Below, one piece after another: positions 34,601-43,814 of a stretch of DNA of 64,000 nt; position 1 is the first letter of the stretch; each line of letters opens with the position of its first letter. The notes beneath the pieces were generated by a model. The model ran no database searches and was not told the DNA's origin. It saw only the letters and a list, made by a program, of their open reading frames with translations. Position numbers and translations under genes: made by a program. This DNA is from Avena insularis (taxonomy: Eukaryota > Streptophyta > Magnoliopsida > Poales > Poaceae): NCBI GenBank assembly GCA_023614405.1, contig CM042685.1:230123661-230187660 (forward strand), written 5' to 3'.

Positions 34601-37495
34601 CCCGTCTCTCTTCCTCCAAATAAATAACCGACCACAATCTGACCCACTGGCAACATATTCATGATTTGGGCCAATGAAAGTCACACCCTTCACAGTCTCA
34701 CAATTGCGGTGCCCAACATATACCTGAGGTGCAGGTAGATCAACAGCTTCGCTAGATATAAACATTGCTGATTTCGACCCTCCACTGCCTTCAATCTTTG
34801 CAGACGATTTCGGATCAGGTCCCAGCCCTCCGTTTTTAGGGAAGAGGTAAATTTTCTCATTATTGTAAGATACAAGCAACTCACTTTGGTGAGATAATGC
34901 TAACCCTGTTATTCCAACACTCTTATTGTCAATGAGATGTGGTGGACAGTAACAGTCAGATGGTTGAGCAAAATCAGATGATCCATCCCACTTGCATTTA
35001 CGGATGTCGTAGATACGAGCAAGTGAATTGCTTCCTCCAACTGCGATAATATTTGGATTCCTTGGATCCATTGTGATTGCATTAAGATGGACATGAGAGG
35101 AGTATCCTGATTTAGTCAACGAGTTTCTGCAAACAAATAATTCTGTGGCTGTATCTGTTCTCAAATCAAACTGCACAAGAACAGAAATGGCTAATTATAA
35201 GGGATCGGGTACAAAAATAAATGTTGTGTGCACACAGGAGATGCAAACATAAAATATTGCATGTGAGGACTGGAGAGTGAGAGAGGGCACATTTTGAGGG
35301 TTAGGGTCCTTACATGCTGAACAAGACCATCCTCACCACAGCTATAGAAAATATAAGGGCTTCCAGGCTCTATGGCCAACTTGTGAGCCCTTCCATCATG
35401 TTCACCAAGCAATGAAGTAAGTACATCTCCATCGTCCAGGATCTTGGCAACTCTCACCTGATTGCAATTCACAGATTGTAACCACCGAACTTACTATCAC
35501 CATCTAAAACATGAAATGTATATCAAACAGGAATATAACATATCTACCTGGCCATCAGCAGCACAGGTGACGATTGTGCGATCATTCGTGTAAGGCATGA
35601 ACCGCGCTTGGAACACGTTATCACCATGGCCTGAATGAAACTGCAATTTGACTGCACCGGTGTCCCAATCCCACATCATTACCTTCTGATCATCGGACCC
35701 TGATATGAGGATGTCACCATCCGCATTGAAGCCCACTGTGTTCACGCATCCCGTGTGCCTGTTGAGCTTCCTGTGAATCTGGAGGCGCATTACGAGCTCC
35801 TGTATGACAGCACTTACATTAGCAAGTAGCAGAGCACAACAAATGCACACACTACTAATTTAGTCTACTCACAACTTGATAAGGAACACGTTAATAAGCA
35901 GTTCAGAATTCAGATCAATGTATTCAATTCAGGCCTTACGGATTGCCAAATCAAGAGGTCAAGATCAACCGGTCTGTATTGATGGTTCTGTGATTCAGTC
36001 AAATACTAAAGACCATTGCTGCTCACAACCCGATCATGAAAACTCATTAGCTGGAACCAGATGTCAGTCTGTCACCGGGTCTAATTTAACGAGCAAACAC
36101 CGAGCAAAATAGTACTCGCTCCGATCTTGTACTAAATCCACGACACTTAGAGCAAGTCTAACAGGCCCCGTAAACAGCCGGCACCCCGTAAATTTCCGGC
36201 GAGATACGGGGTGCCGGTGTTTTGGCCCGCCTAGCACGCCCCGTAAACAGGCCGGCCCGTATCGCTCGGATACGGGGCGGGGCAAATCACCCACCCGGCT
36301 CCGTATAAGTACAGGGTGAGGGTGCGAGTGAGGGTCCAACCCCTCACTCGCAACCCTAGCTCCGCCGCGCGCCGCCCAACTCCGGCGAGCAATTCCAGCC
36401 GCTCCATTAATCCACGCCGCCGCCGCCATGAGCTGCCGCCGCCAAGCCACAGGCTCCTCCTCCCCATCGCCGCCGCGAGGAGCTCACGCTCGAGGAAGCG
36501 TGGGTCCTCTACTGCAAGCTATCCTGGGCCGGCAGCCGCCGCGCCGTCTGGAAATGGGTCGGGTGGCCGGGGACGATGCCGCGGTCGCTCGTCGACTTCG
36601 CGCCCGGCGGCTGCTACTTCAACATCGACCTGCCGCTGCTGCCGATGACCGGCGACAAATTCGAGAAGTGTCGGGCACAATGGGAGATGGACCGCGCCAA
36701 TCTCGCGGCGTGGCGCTCCAGGCACGCTCCCAACTGGGAGGAGGGGGGCTCGAGCGCCGCGGCGGAGGAGGCGGAGGATCCCCTCTTCCTGCAGGGGGTC
36801 GAGGCCTCCAAGCAGGAGGTCGCCGACAGGGGGCCGCGGATAAGGAGGAGGAGGCGCTCGCCATCGCCGCCGTCGAGGAGATGAAGAAGGCGGAGGCTGC
36901 CGCCGCCGCCGTCATCGTCATCGACGATGACTCAGCGTACTGCCGCCGCGGCAGCGACAACCTCGCCGACAAGGAGGTCTCCGGCGAGGTTCTTTTGTTT
37001 TCAGAGCAAAATCGAGTACAGGGCCCTGTACTCGAGTTTTACGGGGCAGAAATTTAAGAGGCCTGTTAGGCATGCTCTTAATTATTATGGATCGGAGGAA
37101 GTATAGATGCGATCCCCACGCACTAACCCGAGAAGGAAATTACATGGGCCGACATCAGCAGTGGCACAAACCTATCGAACACTGAATCCCAGCTAAATCG
37201 ACAGAAGAGCACGGCGCGAACAATACACAGCTCGAGACAGCACCGATGTAAAAAAACGGCGGCCCCGATCGCTGACTAGTGCCTACGCCGATCCGCTCCG
37301 GTGATGGGTCAATCGAAGCACAATCGGGGGAAGAGGAGAGGATCGGAGTGGACGGGGACAGGGATGGGGAGGGAGGGGCACCTCGGAGGCGGCGGCGCGG
37401 CGGGCGAAGCGGTGGGGGAGGAGCTCGCCGACCTCGCGGAGGCAGAGCTCGGCGGCGCCGTGGCGCGCGGTGGGGTGCTTCCACGGGCGGCGCAT
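22627..37495 (-). CDS. DCAF8-like WD40 repeat protein (CUL4-DDB1 substrate adaptor family)
   Basis: Five minus-strand exons: 37495-37382 (ATG at 37495), 35799-35548, 35457-35314, 35170-34445, 22857-22627 (stop TAG). All introns are GT-AG and all exons are multiples of three, giving 488 residues. Exon 1 is basic ([19 protein letters not shown]). Exon 2 has [20 protein letters not shown] and [14 protein letters not shown], exon 3 [16 protein letters not shown], and exon 4 [15 protein letters not shown] and [11 protein letters not shown]. This is the WD40 order of animal DCAF8/WDR42. ARIYDIRK is a DWD-box-like site. Exon 5 is a basic then Asp/Glu/Ser-rich tail, as in DCAF8. Such proteins bring substrates to CUL4-DDB1 ubiquitin ligases; the plant role is inferred. 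The last intron is 11,587 bp and contains a Copia element; intron 1 (1,582 bp) holds nested DNA elements. No stops or frameshifts are seen, so it looks functional. Confidence 0.92.
23119..23721 (+). repeat. 5' LTR of the SIRE-like Copia, internally deleted
   Basis: 603 bp against 1,439 bp for the 3' LTR. After GATACCG the sequence jumps from the equivalent of 33220 to 34057, with the trinucleotide GTC at the join (23502-23504) present at both ends of the missing 836 bp. The lost part contains the TATA box seen at 33531-33540. CGGTAGTACCG-type motifs occur at about 23290-23480. Confidence 0.9.
23724..23735 (+). other. Primer-binding site (initiator Met tRNA)
   Basis: TGGTATCAGAGC lies two bases after the LTR and is the standard Copia site complementary to the 3' end of initiator methionine tRNA. 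Confidence 0.9.
23773..25485 (+). pseudogene. gag of the SIRE-like Copia
   Basis: Starts at ATG 23773. It has an N-terminal helical segment, a Gag domain ([21 protein letters not shown]), an in-frame TAA at 24373-24375, then continuation ([46 protein letters not shown]). A CCHC zinc knuckle, [14 protein letters not shown], lies at about 25030-25071. An acidic tail leads to TAA at 25483-25485. Gag coats the element RNA. The stop at 24373 truncates it before the knuckle. Confidence 0.88.
23827..23952 (+). repeat. Perfect 63-bp tandem duplication in gag
   Basis: Two identical 63-bp units (23827-23889, 23890-23952) encode the same 21 residues ([20 protein letters not shown] plus one) in frame. 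The identity suggests a recent event such as replication slippage or template jumping. Confidence 0.95.
25486..26334 (+). pseudogene. Gag-pol linker region with coiled coil
   Basis: After the stop at 25483 the frame continues with a long heptad-like segment ([20 protein letters not shown], then [22 protein letters not shown]), a Lys-rich stretch ([13 protein letters not shown]) and KWVPKN before TAG at 26332. Extended coiled-coil Gag C-termini of this kind are typical of SIRE/Maximus elements. No enzymatic motif. Confidence 0.75.
26350..28173 (+). pseudogene. Protease and integrase of the SIRE-like Copia
   Basis: The protease block reads [14 protein letters not shown] (about 26368-26409), with D-N-G instead of the usual D-S/T-G. 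The integrase zinc module follows (WHRRLAYVN...CRACVLGK, about 26770-26910), then the catalytic core: LLHVDLFGP (first Asp near 26970), [10 protein letters not shown] (second Asp near 27155) and [13 protein letters not shown] (Glu near 27270). A TAA at 27127-27129 interrupts between the first and second Asp. The C-terminus is Gln/Asp-rich and ends at TAA 28171-28173. Confidence 0.88.
28276..29815 (+). pseudogene. Reverse transcriptase and RNase H of the SIRE-like Copia
   Basis: RT motifs: [48 protein letters not shown] (Asp of the palm), [15 protein letters not shown] and [10 protein letters not shown] (YVDD at 28864-28875). The frame ends at TAG 28978-28980 and continues one frame over at 28964 ([18 protein letters not shown]). 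RNase H motifs are [44 protein letters not shown] and [12 protein letters not shown], ending at TGA 29813-29815. Only one frameshift separates RT from RNase H. Confidence 0.92.
29816..30756. other. Spacer between RNase H and the extra ORF of the Copia element
   Basis: No convincing gene. CGGTACTACCG-type motifs cluster at about 30195-30250 and again at 30655-30730. A Ser/Pro-rich open stretch at 30270-30490 looks compositional. Confidence 0.5.
30757..32328 (+). pseudogene. Extra 3' ORF of the SIRE-like Copia
   Basis: Three frames join in order. The first (to 31146) has an acidic [11 protein letters not shown] segment and a basic RGRRGGGVK segment; it may begin at a 3' splice-like site, TGTGCAG|G near 30837. 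The second (about 31140-31420) contains [14 protein letters not shown] and [20 protein letters not shown]. The third (31420-32328) runs from [17 protein letters not shown] to an acidic SDDDYQ end. Two single-base shifts separate them. No signal peptide or membrane helix is seen, so it does not look like an envelope protein. It resembles the extra 'plant transposon protein' ORFs of grass retroelements. Function unknown. Confidence 0.65.
32822..32836 (+). other. Polypurine tract before 3' LTR
   Basis: CAAAAAGAGGGAGAT directly precedes the LTR start at 32837, the expected plus-strand primer tract. Confidence 0.85.
32837..34275 (+). repeat. 3' LTR of the SIRE-like Copia
   Basis: 1,439 bp, TGAAAGAAC...CCTTTCA. 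It contains many CGGTACTACCG / CGGTAGTACCG motifs (about 33020-33490) and a TATA box, CTATAAATAG, at 33531-33540. The end is near-identical to that of the 5' LTR. Followed by CAAAT. Confidence 0.92.
36113..37103. mobile_element. Stowaway MITE split by a Harbinger-type element
   Basis: Left half TACTCGCTCCGATCTTGTAC... (36113-36149) and right half ending ATCGGAGGAAGTA (37081-37103) are complementary ends of a roughly 60-bp Stowaway-type element with TA borders. It lies in intron 1 of the DCAF8-like gene. Confidence 0.75.
36150..37077. mobile_element. PIF/Harbinger-type non-autonomous element with gene-like insert
   Basis: 928 bp bounded by inverted ends, GAGCAAGTCTAACAGGCCCC at 36150 and its near complement at 37077, flanked by the 3-bp duplication TTA (36147-36149, 37078-37080), the Harbinger hallmark. 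The interior is GC-rich with coding character: in two adjacent frames [20 protein letters not shown] (about 36495-36555) then [22 protein letters not shown] text (about 36618-36670) and an Ala/Glu-rich coil to about 36940. This is not transposase. It may be the element's own accessory ORF or captured host sequence. Confidence 0.75.
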
Positions 37496-37748
37496 GGTGC
37501 CGTGCTCCGAGCGACGGGTGCCGGTGCTGGGATTGCGCTTCGTGGTGAACGCGAGCGAGCACGAGTCTGCGCTGCGAGGAGAAGAGGAGACACACACCGG
37601 AGAGCAGATCGGTGGATGTTCCCCAAGGTTAACCGCTGCACGTAGCCGTACCCTGCGCACACGTGTGGAAGAGACCGGATCCTTTGCGCCATGGGCACAC
37701 GTAGCAGATGGCTTGTGCCGCTAAAGTCACGTGCAATGCTAGGAAAGA
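37496..37748 (-). promoter_or_regulatory. Upstream region of the DCAF8-like gene
   Basis: About 250 bp separate the ATG at 37495 from the target duplication of a Mutator-type element at 37740-37748. The 5' untranslated region and proximal promoter must lie here or inside the transposon. No clear TATA box was identified on the minus strand. Confidence 0.4.
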
Positions 37749-39175
37749 AGAAAATTGCACAAATAATTCAAACTGTCAGATCGAGTCAGTAGCAATATTC
37801 TTAATTTTTGTTTGTCAGTATCAATTTTGAGTCACAGTGTTGCAAATTACACAAATTTTTATCTGATAGCATTTTAACATGTTTCCTGATAAATGGGACT
37901 AGTTAACAAAAATAGCCACGCTGGAGAATGAGCTGAGCTGGACGTTGGACCCATCCCTGTGTCCACAAAAACAGCTCGCTGGAGCAGGCGTGGTCCAATT
38001 TTTGTTGGACGTTGGACGCATCGGGCGGATGGATTGGACGACGGAGGCCAAGCGCGCGCAGCAGCTCGCTGGAGCAGGCGTGGTCACCATGGCGTGGTCC
38101 ATCCGCTCGAAGCCTCCGCCAAGCAGCCCCACGCCAAGCTCCGGCACGAAGCTCCTGTTCTTCCCAATATTCTCCGTCCCCGCCAACGCAGCAGCGCCGC
38201 CACCGTCGGAAGGCCTGAGAGACGGCAGCATGCGAACACCCGCTGGAAGATACCACGGCACCGTCGCCTGCTAGCCCTCCTGCATGTGAATATATGTCGG
38301 CGCAGTCCCACTCCCACGGCGGCAGCGGGTAAGGGTCGTCATTCCAGCAGCCGGTCTTCGGGAGCAGCGGCACCATGACGGGTCCGAGGCGGTACGAAAC
38401 GCTGAGCATGCCGCGGCGCTTGCCGTTGTTGCGCTGCACCTTTCGGACCGGGTACGACGTGCACCACAGAGTTCGACGCAGTGCACCGTGGCGTGTCGGC
38501 GAGAGATGAACACCTCGCCGATGTCGCAGACGTGCCCGCTTGCCGAGGACGGCGCGTCGCGCGGGAGCATCTGGTGGGCGCCCACCTGGCGGCTGCAAGG
38601 TGGACGGCGGCCTCTTGGCGTCGTTAGTGCGTAGGAGGAGAGTGGTGGAGAAGGAGGTCGGGACGGCCGAGCTGTGGCGGCGATGATGGAGGCTCACCTA
38701 GCGGGCAGCCACTCGATGGTCCGCCGTCGGACTTGTGGCCGAGCTCATGCGGAAATTGAAGATGATGATGGGCATCCGGATCTGGCGCCGTGCCGCCCAC
38801 CTTGTGGCGATCCTTAGAGGGTCCTGCGCACGCCAAAGATCAGTGCCGTTCTGTCATGACGGTGGCGACGGGAACCAGCTGCTTGTCGGTGTCACCGCCG
38901 TCGCCGTCAGTGGGGCGAGTCGTCATCGGGTGGGGAGGGAGGGATGGGTCCAACGTCCAGCTCATCTCATCCTCCAGCGTGGCAATTTTTGTTGACTAGT
39001 CCGCCCTGTTAGATGGGTCTCACTTGTAAGGAAACATGTTAAAATGCTGTTAGATGAAAATTAGTGTGATTTGTAACGCCGTGACTTAAAATTGGTACCG
39101 ACAAGCAAAAGTTAAGAATGTTGGTACTGACTTGTTCTGACAGCCCGAACTGTAATAACTTTCTACAATTTTCTC
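37749..39175. mobile_element. Mutator-like element with long inverted ends, no transposase
   Basis: The ends are inverted over about 215 bp (37749 to about 37965 and 39175 back to about 38940). Shared blocks include GAAAATTG, CATTTTAACATGTTTCCT, AACAAAAATWGCCACGCTGGAG and GAGCTGGACGTTGGACCCAT. Flanking 9-mers TAGGAAAGA (37740-37748) and TAGAAAAGA (39176-39184) differ at one base, fitting the 9-bp duplication of Mutator elements. The GC-rich interior has minus-strand coding-like text (for example LGPVMVPLLPKTGCWNDDPY near 38330-38390) but no transposase, so it could be a Pack-MULE carrying a gene fragment. The source gene is not recognised. Confidence 0.75.
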
Positions 39176-39176
39176 T

Positions 39177-39196
39177 AGAAAAGACATGTCTTTTCT
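39177..39196. repeat. Perfect 20-bp palindrome at Mutator junction
   Basis: AGAAAAGACATGTCTTTTCT equals its own reverse complement and overlaps the right-hand target duplication of the Mutator-like element. Confidence 0.9.
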
Positions 39197-39920
39197 TGGC
39201 TCTCTATATTATTAAGAAAAGACATAATATATAACTTGTATAATGCATTATCTTTTATTGCTATAGCAATTAATAAAAATTATCTATTTTTAGTAAGAAA
39301 TTGGCTGGCTAAGAGAAAACATATGATATAATGGAGAAAATAGTCTTCTCTTATTTCTAAGAGATCATCATTTAGCTAAGAGAAGACAAACCTCTCTTTT
39401 TTATTTTTCTCCTCCAACTAAAAAGAATTCTATATGACAATTATAAGAAAAGTCTAACATGGCCTAAGGACATCCCAATCAGCGGCCCGCAGGATCGACC
39501 GTGTCTCTTCCTGTTCGACCGGACCGAGGAAACATCCAACCCGCACCCGCATCGGAGCAGCAGTCTTGAATCGCTCCTAAAATTGTACCGGATTTATAGT
39601 GGAACTGACAGTCCGCACGTCCAAAGCGTGTCCTCTCCTTTTCCCGTATGGGTCCTCCAGTGAGTCGCATGTCTGCAGTCCATCTGTTCGAGTTCGACCA
39701 TTTTTCTTGCTGGGATAGCTACCGGGTTTCACCCTTTTAGGGTTTTCTCCACACAATGATCGTTGTGCATTTGATTGATTTTAATCGAGCCATTGTGCAG
39801 AATGACTGACAGCTTGGACGAGTATTTTTTTCACGACTTCCATCGAGCCGTTGTCGGACTCGTCCGACGATGATAGTGACATTATCATGGTCGTAGCCAT
39901 GCTTATCCGTAGGGCCGTAC
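39197..39920. other. AT-rich then mixed unassigned region
   Basis: 39197-39460 is strongly AT-rich with repeated AAGAGAA(A/G)ACA/TCTTCTC motifs, possibly a decayed MITE, but I could not match its ends. 39476-39920 shows no gene or repeat I recognise. Confidence 0.4.
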
Positions 39921-41140
39921 TATGCATCTCCGGAGGATATTTTTCTAAAATCCTCCGGTCCTCTGCTGACACGTGTTCATTTAAATCTTGTTTTTGCTAC
40001 ACTTAGACCCGCTTGCTATCTAATGCTCCGTTTTTGCTACACTGTAGCAGAAAACGGTCGTTATAGAAATAGAAAAACAGACTAACCTCGCCGGAGACCT
40101 TGTCGGCGACCTCGCCAGCGATCGTGTAGCAAAAAAAAATACTAATATAGCAAAACCGACTTCGCCGGAGATTCACCGGAAACTTTTGCCGCAGACCTCG
40201 CTGAATACCGAGTAGCAAAACAATTGCTCTTTTGTAGCAAAATCAGAAAACAGATATAGCAAGATTATTATGCTAATGTAGCAAAAGCCTGACTTCGTCG
40301 GAGACATTGTCGGAGCAAAAGCTGTAGCAAAAAAATATGCTATTATAGCAGCGCCGCTCGCCGCATGTAGCAACACCACAAGTCATATATAGCAGATCCG
40401 GTCGCAAGGCCGCACACCCGCCAGTTGTAGCAAAGTGTGGTTTCCGTTGTAGCACACGTCACCACAAGGCCAGCACATGACATCACCGCCATCCACACGT
40501 AGCGCCGCCGCCCGCCTGTGGTAGCAAATTCCCAACGGCGTAGCACCCACCGTGCATCTTGTTAGCAAGGGCGTCGTGCCATTTGTAGCAGCTACGGTTG
40601 CCGCTGATAGCAATGTCGTTGTGCCGTGGTAGCAAAATTTGTCTACCGCGGGTAGCATCGCCATCTTTGTCGTGGCTTGCAAAAAGCCATGCGGGGGACC
40701 AGCAGCGTCTTGGCGACATGCGGTGGGGAACCAGCAGGGAGCACCGGTGGTGGCTGATGAATCTGGCCTTCTTGAGGGGAACAGATAAATTGAGGGGAAA
40801 AGTGATGGGAAGCAGGATGACGATGGCGTGGTGGCGCGTCGGTTAGTGGAGGGAGGGCTGCAATGCAGCGGTGGGAGCAATCCATGGCTCCCTGGCGAGG
40901 AAGATGGGGAACGAGTAGTTGAGGCCAACGAGATGTAGGAGGCAACGGGATAAGAGGTCCTTTTTTTGTGAGAGGAACGAGTGGTTGTGAGAGGAACGGC
41001 TAAGCATAGTCTCCTGGTGCTGCGGTGGGACCTTGGGCAACACGGACTGTTTTCTTTCGACACGGAAACGCCACGCGTCAGGCTAAGAAGGAGGAGGATG
41101 GGAGGCGAGCGATCCCCCGGGGGGATTGTATCGTTTTCCT
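39921..41140 (-). mobile_element. Second palindrome-bounded TGCTACA element, inverted
   Basis: A hairpin at 39930-39958 (stem CCGGAGGAT/ATCCTCCGG, 11-base loop) marks one end and ATCCCCCGGGGGGAT (41112-41126) followed by TGTATCGTTTTCC marks the other. Reversed, this second end (GGAAAACGATAC..CCCCCGGGGGATC) matches the left end of the element at 15805, so the two are the same family in opposite orientations. The middle carries TGTAGCA repeats. No transposase visible; class unresolved. Confidence 0.5.
39990..40680 (-). repeat. TGTAGCA (inverse TGCTACA) interspersed array
   Basis: TGTAGCA or TATAGCA recurs roughly every 25-60 bp, for example near 40025, 40125, 40210, 40255, 40277, 40325, 40365 and 40427. 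It is looser and more AT-rich than 16250-16990 on the left side and GC-rich toward 40500-40680. Confidence 0.8.
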
Positions 41141-41244
41141 TATCCGTAAGAACAATGTGCGGCGCTGCCCAAGGTACCGTGACTCGATGAAGGTCTGCGC
41201 CGACACGCTAGACCATAAACGAGAGTTTGGCCACGTGCAATTGT

Positions 41245-41604
41245 GTTGGGACTACTTCTATCGCACCGCCCCTTTGTACGATGCACCTCTTTTTCTGTGA
41301 CGATTTCGGATGCCAAGGAAGGTCTGCATGCGTCTTCTTCACGGAGCGAGGGATCATGATGACTATTTCTCTTTGAAGAAAGATGCTATTAGTAAGATCA
41401 GTTTCACCTCGTATAAAAAATGCACCACGCCTATCTGCATGCTTGCTTACGAAGTATCTGACGATCTTGTTGACAAGTACTTGCGCATGAGCGAGTCCAC
41501 ATGTCTAGAAGCAATATACAAGTTTCGCGAAGCTGTTGTGGAGGTTTTTGGTGGAGAATACTTGAGGCCACCAAATACTGCCGACATTCAATGACTATTG
41601 GCAA
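41245..41604 (+). pseudogene. PIF/Harbinger transposase N-terminal fragment
   Basis: The frame reads DYFYRTAPLYDAPLF, shifts near 41298, then RMPRKVCMRLLHGARDHDDYF, FTSYKKCTTPICMLAYEVSD, RMSESTCLEAIYKF and FGGEYLRPPN, followed by TGA (41592-41594) and LLAM. This is the conserved N-terminal part of plant Harbinger (HARBI1-like nuclease) proteins. The catalytic DDE part is absent because the hAT element begins at 41602, right after LLAM. A frameshift, a stop and truncation make it a relic. Confidence 0.85.
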
Positions 41605-42140
41605 TGGCGGACCCGGAAATTTTGTTTAGCCGGGGCGAACATTTGCAGGTAAGAAAATCACTGTACTAGATAGAAATCACATGATAAATGGTACGCAAAA
41701 TACTCCGTTGTCATGATCGATGAAATACATACAACTACTAGGAATATGAAAAAACACAGGAACCTACTAACTTGGACTTTTGCTGCTTGACACATGCATT
41801 GGCAACCAAAATAGTATCCTCAAAGTCCAAGCTGAGACCTACAACATGTGAATAAAGAAAATATGAACGTAAATTGTGGCAATTGTAAAATTAGTTGTAA
41901 GATTGTTGCGTACCATTAAGTTGTAGTAATGGAAGGAGCACAAACTTGTCGAGGTAAATGTCCTCGACGATACTTTAACGCATGAAAACATAACATAATC
42001 TGCCTGTCGGATATCTTTGCAAATATCTCTAACTCAACAAAGCATACCATCGGATCATTAAGCCAATCATCATCTATCTTATTTTGAAGGGCCGTCTTTA
42101 CGATATTCATGGCTGAGAAAACCCTCTCAACGGATGTCGT
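41602..42140 (-). mobile_element. hAT element, 3' end, cut by the Athila insertion
   Basis: It starts CAATGGCGGACCCGG, a hAT-style terminal repeat (compare CAGTGGCGGA). The transposase end is on the minus strand. The remainder of the element should lie beyond the Athila element and the window end. Confidence 0.7.
41916..42140 (-). pseudogene. hAT transposase C-terminal dimerisation domain fragment
   Basis: The minus-strand frame reads TSVERVFSAMNIVKTAL, DDWLNDPMVCFVELEIFA and KYRRGHLPRQ, the hAT family dimerisation region (PF05699 type), where the SVER.FS.M motif is the signature. Upstream coding sequence is cut off at the LTR start 42141. It is an orphan exon, not a usable gene. Confidence 0.85.
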
Positions 42141-42593
42141 TGATACGTCCAAAACGTATCTACTTTTTCGAACACTTTTGCTATAGTTTCTCCTCTAAAC
42201 TTGTGTGATTTGAATACAACTAACACGGACTGGCGCTGTTTTCAGCAGAATTACCTTAGTGTCTAGTTTTTCTGCAGAAAATCAACTATCAGGAAAAATC
42301 CCAGAAAATATGCCAAAAAATATATTTCGCCAGAAGATCCACGGAGCCAAAAGACGAAACAGAGTGGAGGCCTAGGGGGCCCACACCCCTGCCAGGCGCG
42401 GGTGGGCCCTGGCTGTGCCTAGGGGGGGCGGCCACCCCTAATGCACCCCCTCGGGCTCCCTCTTTGCCTATAAGTTACCCCTTGATCTAAAAACCGAGGA
42501 GGGGTCGTCGTTTTTCCAGAAAGAGTTCCGCTCCGCCACCACCATTAGAAACCAAGATTCGGATCTAGAAACTCCGTTCTGGCACCCTGCCGG
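42141..42593 (+). repeat. Athila 5' LTR, first part
   Basis: 453 bp from TGATACG to CCCTGCCGG, where the Copia element starts. The text resumes after it as (GTCGG)GACGGGGAATTTGG at 60393. Confidence 0.85.
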
Positions 42594-43814
42594 TGTAGGG
42601 TTCGCAGCATAGAAAACAAAATAATTCCTACGATGGGAACTATGTACCAAAATCTATCTACTAGATACAAACAACGGGCGGATGTATATCCGTAGAGAAC
42701 ATACCCTTGAAGACCGACAAATCTTAACGAGTTCAACTCGTGGTTGATGTAGATGATCTCTTGCCGATATCAAGATCGAGAGGAAGTCCTAGCGCTGCAA
42801 AGCAGCAGCGCATCCGTGCTCGCACACGTACAAGACACCGAGCAACTTCCACCTCCTCACTCCAGCAATGCAGCGGAAGCACGGCCCTTTCTTGCCGAAT
42901 AGCCACCGGGAACATATATCTCGCTAGTCCGATACCATGGGGGATAAATTCTGGAGGAGGAGAGAGATCCTTCACGAGGAGGTGTAAGTGAAAGTGAGGA
43001 GAGGGGTGCCTTTTATAGGAGGAGGAGGCACCCAAGGGGGTGGCCGCCGGCCATGGGGGCTTCCCCCTCCCCTCCTTCATTCATGTGGGTGGACACTCCA
43101 CTCACAAAAATCCATTCAAATCCCTCCACTCAAAATCCCACTCAAACTTGCTATTAAATTTCCACCAAATTTAATGCGAACTCTCATTAAATAAAACTCT
43201 TTTATTTATTCAGAATTTTGTCAATTACTTTAATGACAAACATTCACATATAACCCCTTGATAGAATTCTATTTCACATGCATAACCACTTTATGCAATT
43301 TCACCTGAAAACCTGTTTCGGTATCTAGTGAAATAAATTCCTGCGCTTGTTTATTCTTTCGACATGAAACATTTTCTCCAACTGGATGTCAGTGTCCCTT
43401 AAGTGTGTCACCCTGCGGTTAGCAAATAATGCGGACATGATCGATATCCTTCTCCGATCAATAATCAGTAGCGGGACCTGGAGATCCATACTGACTCCCA
43501 CACATTCAACGATGACTTTCCTGTGATCGTCGGAACCTTTTACGCTTGTATCTTAATCCCTTTGTTTCACGATATATTACATGTCCGAGATTCGATCATC
43601 GGTATCTCCATACCTAATTTGATATCGTTACTGACATGCACTCTTTTCTCGTTCCCGTGATATAACATTCTAGTGATCAAATCACCTGCTTGCAAGCTAA
43701 CCAATGTGATATCACCGAGAGGGCCCAGAGTATATCTATCCATCATTGGGATGAACAAATTCCACTCTTGATCCATGATTCTCAACATAACACTTTAGTA
43801 GCTTTGAAGCCATC

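Noticed and set aside
37903..38697. 264-codon minus-strand frame
   Set aside because: It starts near the middle and ends inside the inverted end of the Mutator-like element. Not accepted as a gene, only noted as possible captured sequence.
39990..40680. CRISPR-like array
   Set aside because: The 7-base repeats are degenerate, spacing is irregular and the genome is clearly plant nuclear.
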